Positions 23,483 through 31,632 of a DNA stretch of 58,227 nucleotides are shown one piece after another. Made by a program: the position numbers and the translations under genes. Every line of letters starts with the position of its first letter. Within the stretch, counting starts at the first letter, position 1. The stretch lies in assembly GCA_934434925.1 (NCBI GenBank), contig CAKSAC010000012.1, forward strand, positions 1 to 58,227. The letters run 5' to 3'. The notes beneath the pieces were generated by a model, which did no database searches, was not told the DNA's origin, and saw only the letters and a program-made list of their open reading frames with translations. The DNA is from an uncultured Eubacteriales bacterium. Its GTDB lineage: Bacteria; Bacillota; Clostridia; Oscillospirales; CAG-272.

Positions 23483-24496
23483 TTATCCCTGTTTCAGGAC
23501 GACCTTTTCTCCCCCGAGGTCGGCGGAACGGACAATGGCCAACGCCGTCTCAACGGTCTTGGTTCCTTCCAGCGCCGTCGTCTCGACCGGCAGATCTTCT
23601 TTGATAATCCGGCAGAACTCATGAAATTCTCCGGCGGTATTGTGGTTGTTGATATCCACCGGAACGGTCTTTTGCACCAAAGTGCCGTTTTCGTCCTCGT
23701 GCCACCAGTCAAAATGGTCGCTGGTGTTGTCGGTCACGATACTGCCCTTCGTGCCGTAGAAGACCGAGCGCATGGTGTACGGGCGTTTGCAACTGACCGA
23801 AACAAAGACTTTTCCGATGACGTTTTTCGGGAATTTCAGGATGGCAATGGTATTATCGTCGTATGGGAGAGAGGACAGGATTTTGCGGTTGGCATAAGCC
23901 GTGACTTCCACAGCATCCCCGGCAACCCATCGCAAAAGGTCGATGGCATGGCACCCGCCGCCGACAACCCCGTTGCGCAGAGGATCGTTGCGCCAGGTTC
24001 CGGCCGCCGCCTCATAGATATGCTTGTAGTCATGAGCATATTCGGATTCGACAAACACCAGTTCGCCAATCCCGCCTTCGTCAATAATCTTTTTCGCTCC
24101 GACAAAACCGGGAGTAAAGCGGCATATCTGGCCGACCATGAATTTTTTATCGGATTTATCTGCCGCGTCCAGAATCACGCGGCAATCGTCGATCGTCAGG
24201 GCAAGCGGCTTTTCGCAAAGAACATGCTTGCCGGCCTCCAGCGAAGCCACCGCCATTTCGGCATGCAACTGGTCGGGCGTGACAATAATAACGGCGTCCA
24301 CGTCGCTTTTCAGCAGTTCCCGGTAATCCGTATATTGCCGGGCATCCGGATAACGCGCCGCCGCTTCTTTCAGTTTTTCGGGGTCAATATCGCAAATGGC
24401 AGTCAGCTCGGCATCGGCATTTCCGGCAACTCCGCCCATGTGGCTTTGCGCCATACCGCTGCATCCGATAACTCCGATCTTCAGTTTTTCATTCAT
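23483..24496 (-). CDS. Gfo/Idh/MocA family oxidoreductase
   Basis: 337 aa; ATG at 24496 after AAAGGAGAACC. The N-terminal Rossmann motif is KIGVIGCSGMAQSH, with VTPDQLHAEMAVASLEAGKHVLCEKPLAL around residues 75-105 (EKP is the family signature; the Lys is catalytic or cofactor-contacting). GGGCHAIDLLRWVAGD near 195 gives the catalytic His-Asp. Such enzymes are NAD(P)-dependent sugar or inositol dehydrogenases or act in glycoside oxidation. Substrate unknown. It has its own promoter and lies alone, but a second paralogue is found at 29619. Confidence 0.88.
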   Translation of the reverse strand: MNEKLKIGVIGCSGMAQSHMGGVAGNADAELTAICDIDPEKLKEAAARYPDARQYTDYRELLKSDVDAVIIVTPDQLHAEMAVASLEAGKHVLCEKPLALTIDDCRVILDAADKSDKKFMVGQICRFTPGFVGAKKIIDEGGIGELVFVESEYAHDYKHIYEAAAGTWRNDPLRNGVVGGGCHAIDLLRWVAGDAVEVTAYANRKILSSLPYDDNTIAILKFPKNVIGKVFVSVSCKRPYTMRSVFYGTKGSIVTDNTSDHFDWWHEDENGTLVQKTVPVDINNHNTAGEFHEFCRIIKEDLPVETTALEGTKTVETALAIVRSADLGGEKVVLKQG

Positions 24497-24549
24497 CGCA
24501 AGGTTCTCCTTTTTCTTTTGGCAATCCCAAACAAATTTTCCATTACCTC

Positions 24550-24579
24550 ATCATGCCACATAACGCCGTCCGTTGTCAA
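24550..24579 (-). promoter_or_regulatory. Possible promoter of the Gfo/Idh/MocA gene
   Basis: Minus strand TTGACA (24579-24574), 18 bp, CATGAT (24555-24550); the -10 is weak. Confidence 0.5.
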
Positions 24580-24661
24580 GCGTTTTCAAGGTTTTTACCG
24601 CAAAAACGCGCAGCGCGACGGGATCGGGCTGCACGTGACTCCGGGGAGAATTGTTTTCTTG

Positions 24662-25141
24662 TTATTTATGGTATTTTTTCCCCGCCAGAATGGAAAAAGA
24701 GCGATAGATCGCCTCCATCAGAAGCGGGCGCATCAGCTGATGGGGGAAGGTCAGCGCACTGACCGAAAGCCGCAGATCGGCTCTTTCCTTCACCACCGGA
24801 GAAAGCCCGTGCGAAGACCCGATGATAAAAACGGCGCGTCCGCACCGGTCGCACCCCTCCCCGAGCAAACGGGCAAGCGTCGGAGAATCGAAAGAACGCC
24901 CCTCCACGCATAGCGCCACGGTAAACGCCCCCTCCGGAATCGCACGGAGAATGCGTTCCCCCTCGGCCTCCAACGCGTCTCTCACCGCGGCGGGATTGTC
25001 TTCTTCCCGGATATTCTCTTCACGCAGATTCACCTCTTCAAAGCGGCAAAATGCACCCAGCCGTTTCCTGTATTCGGCCACGGCCTCCTTCCAATAGTTT
25101 TCTTTCAGCGTTCCCACACTGATCAGCGTCACGCGGTTCAT
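24662..25141 (-). CDS. rlmH: RlmH, 23S rRNA pseudouridine-1915 N3-methyltransferase
   Basis: 159 aa, the usual RlmH length, starting at MNRVTLISVG (25141). SPOUT-class knot motifs are visible: VALCVEGRSFDSP near 90, IIGSSHGLSP near 120, and the end LMRPLLMEAIYRSFSI followed by GKKYHK, a hallmark C-terminus. It uses S-adenosylmethionine to methylate the pseudouridine in helix 69 of mature 70S ribosomes. The frame is open to 25168, but the extra residues precede the ribosome site GGAAAG. Confidence 0.95.
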   Translation of the reverse strand: MNRVTLISVGTLKENYWKEAVAEYRKRLGAFCRFEEVNLREENIREEDNPAAVRDALEAEGERILRAIPEGAFTVALCVEGRSFDSPTLARLLGEGCDRCGRAVFIIGSSHGLSPVVKERADLRLSVSALTFPHQLMRPLLMEAIYRSFSILAGKKYHK

Positions 25142-25179
25142 CTGCTTTCCGTCCTTCCCTCTCTGCAACCGTACTCTTC

Positions 25180-25205
25180 GTTTTGTAATGTATTGTTTAC
25201 AAAAC
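25180..25205. promoter_or_regulatory. Perfect 9-bp inverted repeat, candidate operator
   Basis: GTTTTGTAA (25180-25188), 8-bp spacer, TTACAAAAC (25197-25205), between divergent rlmH and the AllA-family gene. AT-rich and symmetrical like a dimeric repressor site; alternatively a small hairpin in the rlmH leader. Confidence 0.5.
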
Positions 25206-25239
25206 TGCTTTTATCTTTTGCTTTTGCACCGTTTTCCTC

Positions 25240-25268
25240 TTGATTTTTCTTTCCCTGCGTCGTATAAT
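25240..25268 (+). promoter_or_regulatory. Predicted promoter of the AllA-family gene
   Basis: TTGATT 25240-25245, 17 bp, TATAAT 25263-25268; start codon 26 bp downstream after AAGGAGG. Confidence 0.8.
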
Positions 25269-25293
25269 AGAAGAAAAACCAAGGAGGCCCTCA

Positions 25294-25785
25294 ATGAGAA
25301 CTATCAAGGTAGAACCCCTGACCCACGAGGCTTTTGCGCCTTTCGGCCAGTATTATGACATGGAACATCCGGACGGCTATCCGCTCTCCGGGGAACTTCA
25401 CCGCTTCTTTCCCGATCGGCTGACCGCTCATGAAGAACATCAGGTCGCCTTTTCTCCGATTCTTGTGAAAAAGCCCGCCGTCATGGAGATTACACAAGCC
25501 GAATATCACACCACCACCTGTGAGATTATCCTCCCGCTGAACGGCGATATGATTCTGCATGTAGCGCCGCCTTCCGCCGGTAAGCCGCTCCCCGCCTGCA
25601 CCCGCGCTTTTCTGGTTCCCCAGCATACGCTGGTCAAACTGAACGCCTGCGTGTGGCATCTGGCGCCGCTCCCGGCCGATCTGCCCGAGCTTGCGGCCAT
25701 GATTGTATTGCCCGAATGCACCTACATGAATGACTGCACCGTGGTAGATTTTGCCGAAGAAGAGCGTTTCCGGATTGAACGCTGA
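25294..25785 (+). CDS. Ureidoglycolate lyase (AllA) family cupin protein
   Basis: 163 aa from the ATG at 25294, with AAGGAGG 7 bases before it. The start (IKVEPLTHEAFAPFGQYYD) and the middle cupin strand (RAFLVPQHTLVKLNACVWHLAPLP) match the AllA family, which splits ureidoglycolate to glyoxylate and urea in allantoin breakdown. No other allantoin gene is nearby, and many clostridial members of this family stand alone, so the real substrate may be a different small ureido or hydroxy acid. Single-gene unit with its own promoter and terminator. Confidence 0.75.
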   Translation: MRTIKVEPLTHEAFAPFGQYYDMEHPDGYPLSGELHRFFPDRLTAHEEHQVAFSPILVKKPAVMEITQAEYHTTTCEIILPLNGDMILHVAPPSAGKPLPACTRAFLVPQHTLVKLNACVWHLAPLPADLPELAAMIVLPECTYMNDCTVVDFAEEERFRIER

Positions 25786-25874
25786 AAACCCGCGGCGCGG
25801 ACCTTTCTCAAAACCGTTCGCCGCCGGGCCGGGGGCGGTTTCTCCCCGCATGTAAACCCGCGCAAAACAGGAAA

Positions 25875-25902
25875 GAGCGGCAGGATGACCTGCCGCTTTT
25901 TT
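25875..25902 (+). terminator. Terminator after the AllA-family gene
   Basis: GCGGCAGG, ATGA loop, CCTGCCGC then six T. Its T run abuts the stop codon of the convergent PIG-L gene. Confidence 0.85.
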
Positions 25903-26759
25903 CATAGGGTATCGAAGACCGCCTTGACTTTCCCTTCAAACGGCGCGCCGTATTCCGAAATACCGAAAGCCTCGGCGTACCGGACTGCGCGGCCGCGCTC
26001 TTCCCCATACCGATCGATCAGCGCCCGGCGGTAGCGGGCGGCCGGCTTTGCAAACCGCGGCCCGTATCCGAAGGGTTCAGCCAGAATCTCTTCATCGCTC
26101 ATGCCGGGCGTGAACCGTTTCCCGACCAGCCATGCAAACCGGGCCTCTTCTCCGGCAGACTCCGGCGGAGCTTCCCGCTCATAGGTATAGGGCAGCCATT
26201 CATAGACCTGCGACTCGTTCAGCGCGGCGCTGCGGAATTTTTTCTCTGCCACGCTGTCCACCGCGATGATGATATCCATCCGGAAAGGCGGTTCCCTGAA
26301 CGCGTCCTCAAAGAAGAGGATGACCGGTTCGCGGCGCATGGCGGGCGCGTCGGGGCATTCATGCGGCACAATGAGGAGATAGGCCGCGTCCTGCACCAGC
26401 TGCCCAACGGCGCGATGATCGGCATGATAATCGTTTGTGCGGTGGGTGATGATGACGTCCGGGCTGTAGTTCCGGATATACCGGATCATACGCCGCCGGG
26501 TCGCGAGGTCGGCAACGATCGAACAGTCGTCCATATCGCTCCAGACTTCGTATTCGATATCCAGATATTTCGCCACCGCCCGGGATTCGCCCGCACGGCG
26601 CGCCACGGTTTCGGCCGGGGTCATTTTATGGTGTCCTCCGCTCCCGTTACAACAGGAAAGGAAGCGCACATCATGTCCGCCCTGCCGGAGAAGCAGGGCC
26701 AGCCCGCTCCCCCTGAATTCCGCATCGTCCTGGTGCGCGCCGATCATCAATACTTTCAT
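25902..26759 (-). CDS. PIG-L family deacetylase, paralogue A
   Basis: 285 aa. The zinc site AHQDDAE is at residues 8-14 and the second ligand motif is HADH at 112-115, as in LmbE/PIG-L/BshB N-deacetylases, which remove acetyl from GlcNAc units on small glycosides. Ribosome site AAGGAG before 26759. Residues 46-152 are identical to the neighbouring paralogue B except at position 99, whereas residues 153-260 differ at many sites. It is the last gene of the GH3-PIG-L-PIG-L operon. Confidence 0.88.
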   Translation of the reverse strand: MKVLMIGAHQDDAEFRGSGLALLLRQGGHDVRFLSCCNGSGGHHKMTPAETVARRAGESRAVAKYLDIEYEVWSDMDDCSIVADLATRRRMIRYIRNYSPDVIITHRTNDYHADHRAVGQLVQDAAYLLIVPHECPDAPAMRREPVILFFEDAFREPPFRMDIIIAVDSVAEKKFRSAALNESQVYEWLPYTYEREAPPESAGEEARFAWLVGKRFTPGMSDEEILAEPFGYGPRFAKPAARYRRALIDRYGEERGRAVRYAEAFGISEYGAPFEGKVKAVFDTL

Positions 26760-26844
26760 TTCTTCTCCTTCCGGTTCAAAAGCATACCGGGGGCCGATTG
26801 TTACAGTCGCCGCTTTTCGGGCTTTTGTACCGTCTCTTTTGTTT

Positions 26845-27702
26845 TCAGAGTTTGTCTAACAGTTCTTTGACTTCCCCGGCAAACGGCGCGCCGTATTCCG
26901 AAATACCGAAAGCCTCGGCGTACCGGACTGCGCGGCCGTGTTCTTCCCCGTACCGGGTAATCAGCTCTTTCCGGAAACGCACGGCCGTCCGGGCAAATTC
27001 CGCTCCGTATCCGTCCGTCTTTTGCATGATTTCTTCATCGCTCATGCCGGGGGTAAAGCGTTCTCCAACCATCCAGTCAAAGCGCGCTTCCTTTCCGACC
27101 GAGGCAGGCGGAGCCACCCGTTCATGGGTATAAGGCAACCATTCGTAAACCTGCGATTCGTTCAACGACAAACTGCGGAACTTTTTCTCGATCACGGTGT
27201 CGATATCCACAACAATATCCGCGTGAAAAGGCGGCTCGGTGAAGGGGTCCTCAAAGAAGAGGATGACCGGTTCGCGGCGCATGGCGGGCGCGTCGGGGCA
27301 TTCGTGCGGTACAATAAGGAGATAGGCCGCGTCCTGCACCAGTTGCCCCACGGCGCGATGGTCGGCATGGTAATCGTTTGTGCGGTGGGTGATGATGACG
27401 TCCGGGCCATAGTTCCGGATATACCGGATCATACGCCGCCGGGTCGCGAGGTCGGCAACAATCGAACAGTCGTCCATATCGCTCCAGACTTCGTATTCGA
27501 TATCCAGATATTTCGCCACCGCCCGGGATTCGCCCGCACGGCGCGCCACGGTTTCGGCCGGGGTCATTTCATGGTGGCCTCCGCTCCCGTTACAGCAGGA
27601 AAGAAAGCGTACATCATGCCCGCCCTGCCGGAGCAGGATTGCCAGGCCGCAACCTTCAAATTCAGCGTCATCCTGGTGTGCGCCGATCATCAGAATCTTC
27701 AA
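26845..27702 (-). CDS. PIG-L family deacetylase, paralogue B
   Basis: 285 aa, same length and motifs as paralogue A: AHQDDAE at 8-14 and HADH at 112-115, with the highly conserved end AVRYAEAFGISEYGAPF. Its ATG at 27702 overlaps the stop of the GH3 gene by 4 bp, so translation is coupled. The pair may form a heteromer or act on two related acetylated sugars. A tandem duplication is the obvious origin; the 85-bp spacer between the copies has a fresh ribosome site for copy A. Confidence 0.88.
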   Translation of the reverse strand: MKILMIGAHQDDAEFEGCGLAILLRQGGHDVRFLSCCNGSGGHHEMTPAETVARRAGESRAVAKYLDIEYEVWSDMDDCSIVADLATRRRMIRYIRNYGPDVIITHRTNDYHADHRAVGQLVQDAAYLLIVPHECPDAPAMRREPVILFFEDPFTEPPFHADIVVDIDTVIEKKFRSLSLNESQVYEWLPYTHERVAPPASVGKEARFDWMVGERFTPGMSDEEIMQKTDGYGAEFARTAVRFRKELITRYGEEHGRAVRYAEAFGISEYGAPFAGEVKELLDKL

Positions 27703-29306
27703 AACAAATCGTCTCCCTTTTTATGGAATGGCAGGTTAAACGGCATTTTGCCGCATGCCGGAGCGTCTCCGTGCAGAATATCGAGCGCGCCCATGATACA
27801 CGGATAGGAAGAAAGGCCGAGGAGAATGCGCTTGACATAGGGCGCGTCGGTTGCCACATAGGGGTTTCCGAAGTGCAGATGCGCCACAATCCTGTCGGTG
27901 GTCTGAAGAGCGTCCATCAGCTCCATCACGCGGCTGGTCAGGCATTCCCGGCCCGAATACGCCGCAGACTGGTAAAAGGTGATGAATACCAGATCATCAT
28001 ACTTCACCTGACGATCCAGCAACACCATATTATCGCAGGGGGAGGGGAACTGCGGAAGCGGATACACATCGGAATTCGGGAATAGCTCGCGGACCCGGTC
28101 GGCAATCTTCTGCGGGAAGTACCAGTCACGCGGCCCCGGCGTATATTCGTCTCCGGTATCGAGCGATACCTTCCCGTCGGTCATAATGACAAACAGATGG
28201 CGCGCGTTCGCGTCAATGGCCGGGGTCAGACCCTCGGCACAACGCGCTTCAATGCATTCGGTATTCAGCGCCGCCACATTTTTCTCGTCTTCGGGAAGAA
28301 TCTTTGGATGAATATCCCGGTATTTCAGCGTCTTTTCCTGCGCCGCCAGCACATGGGCAACCGAAGAATCAAGGTCTTCATCGGTATACAGCCCCTGCTC
28401 ATACCCTTCTTTCAGCGCGGCATACGCCTGCTTGCTCGGAACCCCCCAGCTCAGCGCCAGGCTGTTTCCGGCTCCGATGCAAAGTCCGTTCGGCGGGTTT
28501 ACGCCGTATTTCAACACGACCCCCATCATATTGAGCGCGTCCGTGATATAGAAACCATCGAATCCGAGATCGCGCAGGATCGACAAAATCTTACGGGAAA
28601 GGCTGGCCGGATGTTCGTCGATTGCCGGGAATTTGTGATGGCCGGCCATGACCCCGTCAATCAGTCCTTCTTTCGCCAGCGTTGCATACGCAATCAGGCG
28701 GCTCCGGACTTCTTCCTCGGTCAGAACCGAACATCCCTCGCGCATATGCGAGTCATAGGGTTTCTCCCCGCCAACGCCGGGATAGTGTTTGGCCACCGTC
28801 AGAAGCCCGGCCTCGTGGATGCCCTGTGCCACGGCACGTCCCATCCGGATAACCTTATTGATATCCGAGCCGAAGGTGCGCGTGTTTCCGCCGCAGGGAA
28901 GTCTTTGTTCTTCTCCTGTGTCAAGGAGCGGATTCCCGACAGCATTATATCCCATCCCGGAGAGGACCGTGGCGGTGATCCGCCCGAAAGAACGCGCATA
29001 ATCTTCCCGTGCGCCTCCCGCCGCCGCAATGGCCAGCACGTCCGGGATGAGATAGGGTTCTATCCCTCTCTCGGCGTCGGTCATAATGAGGATCGGATAA
29101 TCGGCCGTCTCGCGGATCAGCCGGATGGCTTCCTCCCGGTACTTGGACTGCGGCTGAATCCAGATGGCACCGAGACTGTGATTTTTCACCATTTCCGCCG
29201 CGTGGAGAACATCCTCCCATCCATGGTTGAGGTTCGCGCAAAGTACCATGCCGATTTTTTGCTCCCGCGACAGCGTGCGCGGGTCAATCGCCCTGATTTC
29301 TTTCAT
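27699..29306 (-). CDS. GH3 family glycoside hydrolase, NagZ-like
   Basis: 535 aa from the ATG at 29306, with AAGGAG 7 bases ahead; the frame is open to 29342. The GH3 N-terminal barrel shows GAIWIQPQ, KHYPGVGGEKPYDSH (the KH-PG-x9-D/S-H loop of NagZ-type enzymes) and ITDALNMMGV, in which Asp is the nucleophile. A C-terminal alpha/beta domain follows from about residue 380. NagZ-type enzymes remove N-acetylglucosamine. Coupling to two PIG-L deacetylases suggests a pathway on GlcNAc-containing glycosides, such as host mucin or peptidoglycan fragments. No signal peptide, so it is intracellular. Confidence 0.88.
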   Translation of the reverse strand: MKEIRAIDPRTLSREQKIGMVLCANLNHGWEDVLHAAEMVKNHSLGAIWIQPQSKYREEAIRLIRETADYPILIMTDAERGIEPYLIPDVLAIAAAGGAREDYARSFGRITATVLSGMGYNAVGNPLLDTGEEQRLPCGGNTRTFGSDINKVIRMGRAVAQGIHEAGLLTVAKHYPGVGGEKPYDSHMREGCSVLTEEEVRSRLIAYATLAKEGLIDGVMAGHHKFPAIDEHPASLSRKILSILRDLGFDGFYITDALNMMGVVLKYGVNPPNGLCIGAGNSLALSWGVPSKQAYAALKEGYEQGLYTDEDLDSSVAHVLAAQEKTLKYRDIHPKILPEDEKNVAALNTECIEARCAEGLTPAIDANARHLFVIMTDGKVSLDTGDEYTPGPRDWYFPQKIADRVRELFPNSDVYPLPQFPSPCDNMVLLDRQVKYDDLVFITFYQSAAYSGRECLTSRVMELMDALQTTDRIVAHLHFGNPYVATDAPYVKRILLGLSSYPCIMGALDILHGDAPACGKMPFNLPFHKKGDDLF

Positions 29307-29431
29307 ACCTGACTCCTTATATAAAATGTTTTGTATCTGCATAACGCAGACCGGGATCCTTTTCGCTTTTTCCGCCTCCGCGGGTAAAAAAATCTACTAT
29401 GGGTGTCTGCGTACATTTATTTCTTTTTCTC

Positions 29432-29460
29432 TTGCGTTTTCCGCCCGGAAAAGATATAAT
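29432..29460 (+). promoter_or_regulatory. Predicted promoter of the second oxidoreductase gene
   Basis: TTGCGT 29432-29437, 17 bp, TATAAT 29455-29460. The mRNA leader to 29619 would be about 150 nt. Confidence 0.75.
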
Positions 29461-29618
29461 AAAAATACGGTTCCCGCCGTTTGAAACAAGACGCCGGAAA
29501 ATCCCCGTCTTGTCGGACCGGCCGGATTCTATATCAAAAAGCATCGGGATGCGGGCGCTTTTCCGGATATCTGCAAACCTGCCGGACCACACGCTTCCTT
29601 CCCGGAAAGGAAACTACC

Positions 29619-30662
29619 ATGAAAGTCGGAATTATCGGAGCCGGCACGATCAGTGCCAACCACATCAAAGGCTACCGGAACAACGGAGCCGACGTAGCTG
29701 CCATCTGTGACCGTCACGGAGACCTTGCCGCCGCCAAAGCCGAACAGTACGGCATTCCGAAAGTCTACACGGAGGTTTGTGAACTGCTGGCCAATCCGGA
29801 TATCGATATTATCTCGATCGCCACGCCGGTTTCTTCCCACACCCCACTGGTCCTGCAAGCGCTGGAAGCAGGCAAACACGTCCTCTGCGAAAAGCCCCCG
29901 GCCATGAACGAAGCCGAAGTGGAAGCCTGCATTGCCGCCCGCGACAAAGCAAAAAAAGTGTTGCAGTACGGCTTTGTATGTCACCATGATTCGGATATTC
30001 TCTGGTTGCGGGAACGTTATCTCAAAGGAGAATTCGGCCGCGTCGCTTATGCGGAAGCCATGCGGATCAATCGCTGTATCAACCCCGGCGGCTGGTTCAA
30101 TGACAAGCGCTTTACCAAAGGCGGTTCGCTCTTTGATGCCGCTATTCATGAAATCGACGCGCTCTTCTTTGTTCTCGATTATCCGGAGCTTGCTTCTGTG
30201 CGCTCTTTCCTGCGATATGAGAACGGGGATCTGCACGCCCGCCTCGGCCTGACCGGGAAAAGCTACGCCTCCGCCTCGGTCGGCGAATTTGAAAGCAATG
30301 TGGAAACATCCGGCACGATTTTTGCCGTCTGCCGGGATGGTACGCCGATCGTTCTCCGCGCCGCCTCGGCACTCTGCACGGTGCAAGAATGCCGTCAGTT
30401 CCGGATTGACGGTTCCGGAGCCGGTGCCTTCTGGGATGGCAGTCACGATCTCGCCTATATCCATCTGGAAAAAGACGGTTTCCGGGAAGAGAGCGTTCCG
30501 CGTTCTGACCGTATCGACCTTGACGAAGAAATGAAAAACTTCCTGGCCGCCTGCCGGGGAGAAGCTCCCTGTATAGCCACTGCGGAAATGGCGCGCTCTC
30601 TCATGCGTTTTTATGACGCGGTCTATCGTTCGGATGCCGAGGGGCGCGAAATTCTTCTCTGA
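29619..30662 (+). CDS. Gfo/Idh/MocA family oxidoreductase, second paralogue
   Basis: 347 aa; ATG at 29619 after GGAAAGGAAAC. Motifs: KVGIIGAGTISANHIKGY (NAD loop), SHTPLVLQALEAGKHVLCEKP around residue 75-95, and GGSLFDAAIHEIDALFF near 170 with the catalytic His-Asp. About half the residues at the N-terminus match the oxidoreductase at 23483, so they are distant paralogues with likely different sugars. It is divergent from the GH3-PIG-L operon, which suggests joint control and a place in the same amino-sugar or glycoside pathway. Confidence 0.88.
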   Translation: MKVGIIGAGTISANHIKGYRNNGADVAAICDRHGDLAAAKAEQYGIPKVYTEVCELLANPDIDIISIATPVSSHTPLVLQALEAGKHVLCEKPPAMNEAEVEACIAARDKAKKVLQYGFVCHHDSDILWLRERYLKGEFGRVAYAEAMRINRCINPGGWFNDKRFTKGGSLFDAAIHEIDALFFVLDYPELASVRSFLRYENGDLHARLGLTGKSYASASVGEFESNVETSGTIFAVCRDGTPIVLRAASALCTVQECRQFRIDGSGAGAFWDGSHDLAYIHLEKDGFREESVPRSDRIDLDEEMKNFLAACRGEAPCIATAEMARSLMRFYDAVYRSDAEGREILL

Positions 30663-30695
30663 TCCGGACCGCTCTTCGGGTTTTGCAGGGGTTCT

Positions 30696-30870
30696 TCCCC
30701 CGCCGTTTTCCGGAAATCGTTTCCCGGGGTTTCTCGGGATTATTTTCCGGATTCTCCCGGAAATTCCGGCGTTTTTCTCCGGAATTTTCCCGAGGTTATC
30801 CCGGAATTTTCCCGAGGTTATCCCGGAATTTTCCCGGAGTTTTTTCGGAAGCCCCCGCCGGGGGGCTTTT
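30696..30870. repeat. CCGGAA-rich repeats including a 22-bp tandem unit
   Basis: Three partial copies of cccggaattttcccgaggttat at about 30779-30840, flanked by looser ccggaaattccgg and cccggg elements that can form many small hairpins. A stem gccccc-type segment with cccccgccgggggg follows near 30855. Lies in the 970-bp gene-free stretch before uvrB; its left part could help end transcription of the oxidoreductase. Confidence 0.85.
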
Positions 30871-31179
30871 TCTATGTCGGGAAAACCGGAAAACGCCGGG
30901 CTTTCCCGTAAACGCCGCAAAACACCGCTTACAGTATAACACGTCTGCTCTTTCAAGTCAATCTTCTGCGCCTGATTTCAGCAGGATTGGGCAAGCAAAA
31001 CCGTGACTTGCGGCAACCTTCCCCGAAAATCTGCCTTCTGTGCAAAACGCCGGCCCCTGTCAACGATGAAAAGCAGGTTGTCTCTCTTCCAGCATAATCC
31101 CGCCCACAGGAAAAAACAAGCGCCGACGGAAAACAAAACGAAAAATGATAACAAAATGCAAACTTCGGAATACCCGCCC

Positions 31180-31548
31180 GCACCACCGCCCTTTCCCGCC
31201 CCCGCTCTCTTTCTCTTTCCCTACCCCCACCACCCTTTCTCCGCCCCGCTCCCTCTTCCTCTTTTTTCCCTCTCCCCGCCGCCCTTTCCCGCGCCCGCTC
31301 TCTCTTTCTTCTCTTGCCCCCTCTTCCTCTTTTTTCCCCCCCACCGCACCCGGCCGAAGAAATCCTGCGCAAAGAAAGCGCGTATCGTCCGCCCCCACGC
31401 AGAAAATATCCCTCTCTGCCCGTTCTCTCTATCTCCATCCCCCGCTCCACCGCCCCCGCCGCCGCCCTTTTCCGCCCCGCTCCCTCTTTCTCTTTTTACC
31501 TACCCCCGCCGCCCTTTTCCGCCCTTCTTTCTCTTTCTGCCCACGCCT
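31180..31548. repeat. C/T-rich tract upstream of uvrB
   Basis: About 370 bp almost free of A and G on the plus strand, made of irregular copies of ccgctccctctttctc, cgcccgctctctctttc and similar. An island at 31375-31445 with cgcccccacgcagaaaat is shared with the tract after uvrA (36915 and 37110). The uvrB promoter starts at its right edge. Confidence 0.93.
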
Positions 31549-31551
31549 GTC

Positions 31552-31581
31552 TTGACAAAACGGCGGAAAAAAGGGTATAAT
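31552..31581 (+). promoter_or_regulatory. Predicted promoter of uvrB-uvrA
   Basis: TTGACA 31552-31557, 18 bp, TATAAT 31576-31581. No LexA/DinR box (CGAAC-N4-GTTCG type) is visible at it. Confidence 0.8.
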
Positions 31582-31632
31582 AAAGGGATGAAACTATTGC
31601 CTGAAAAGCAACCGAAAACAGGAGGAAACAAC

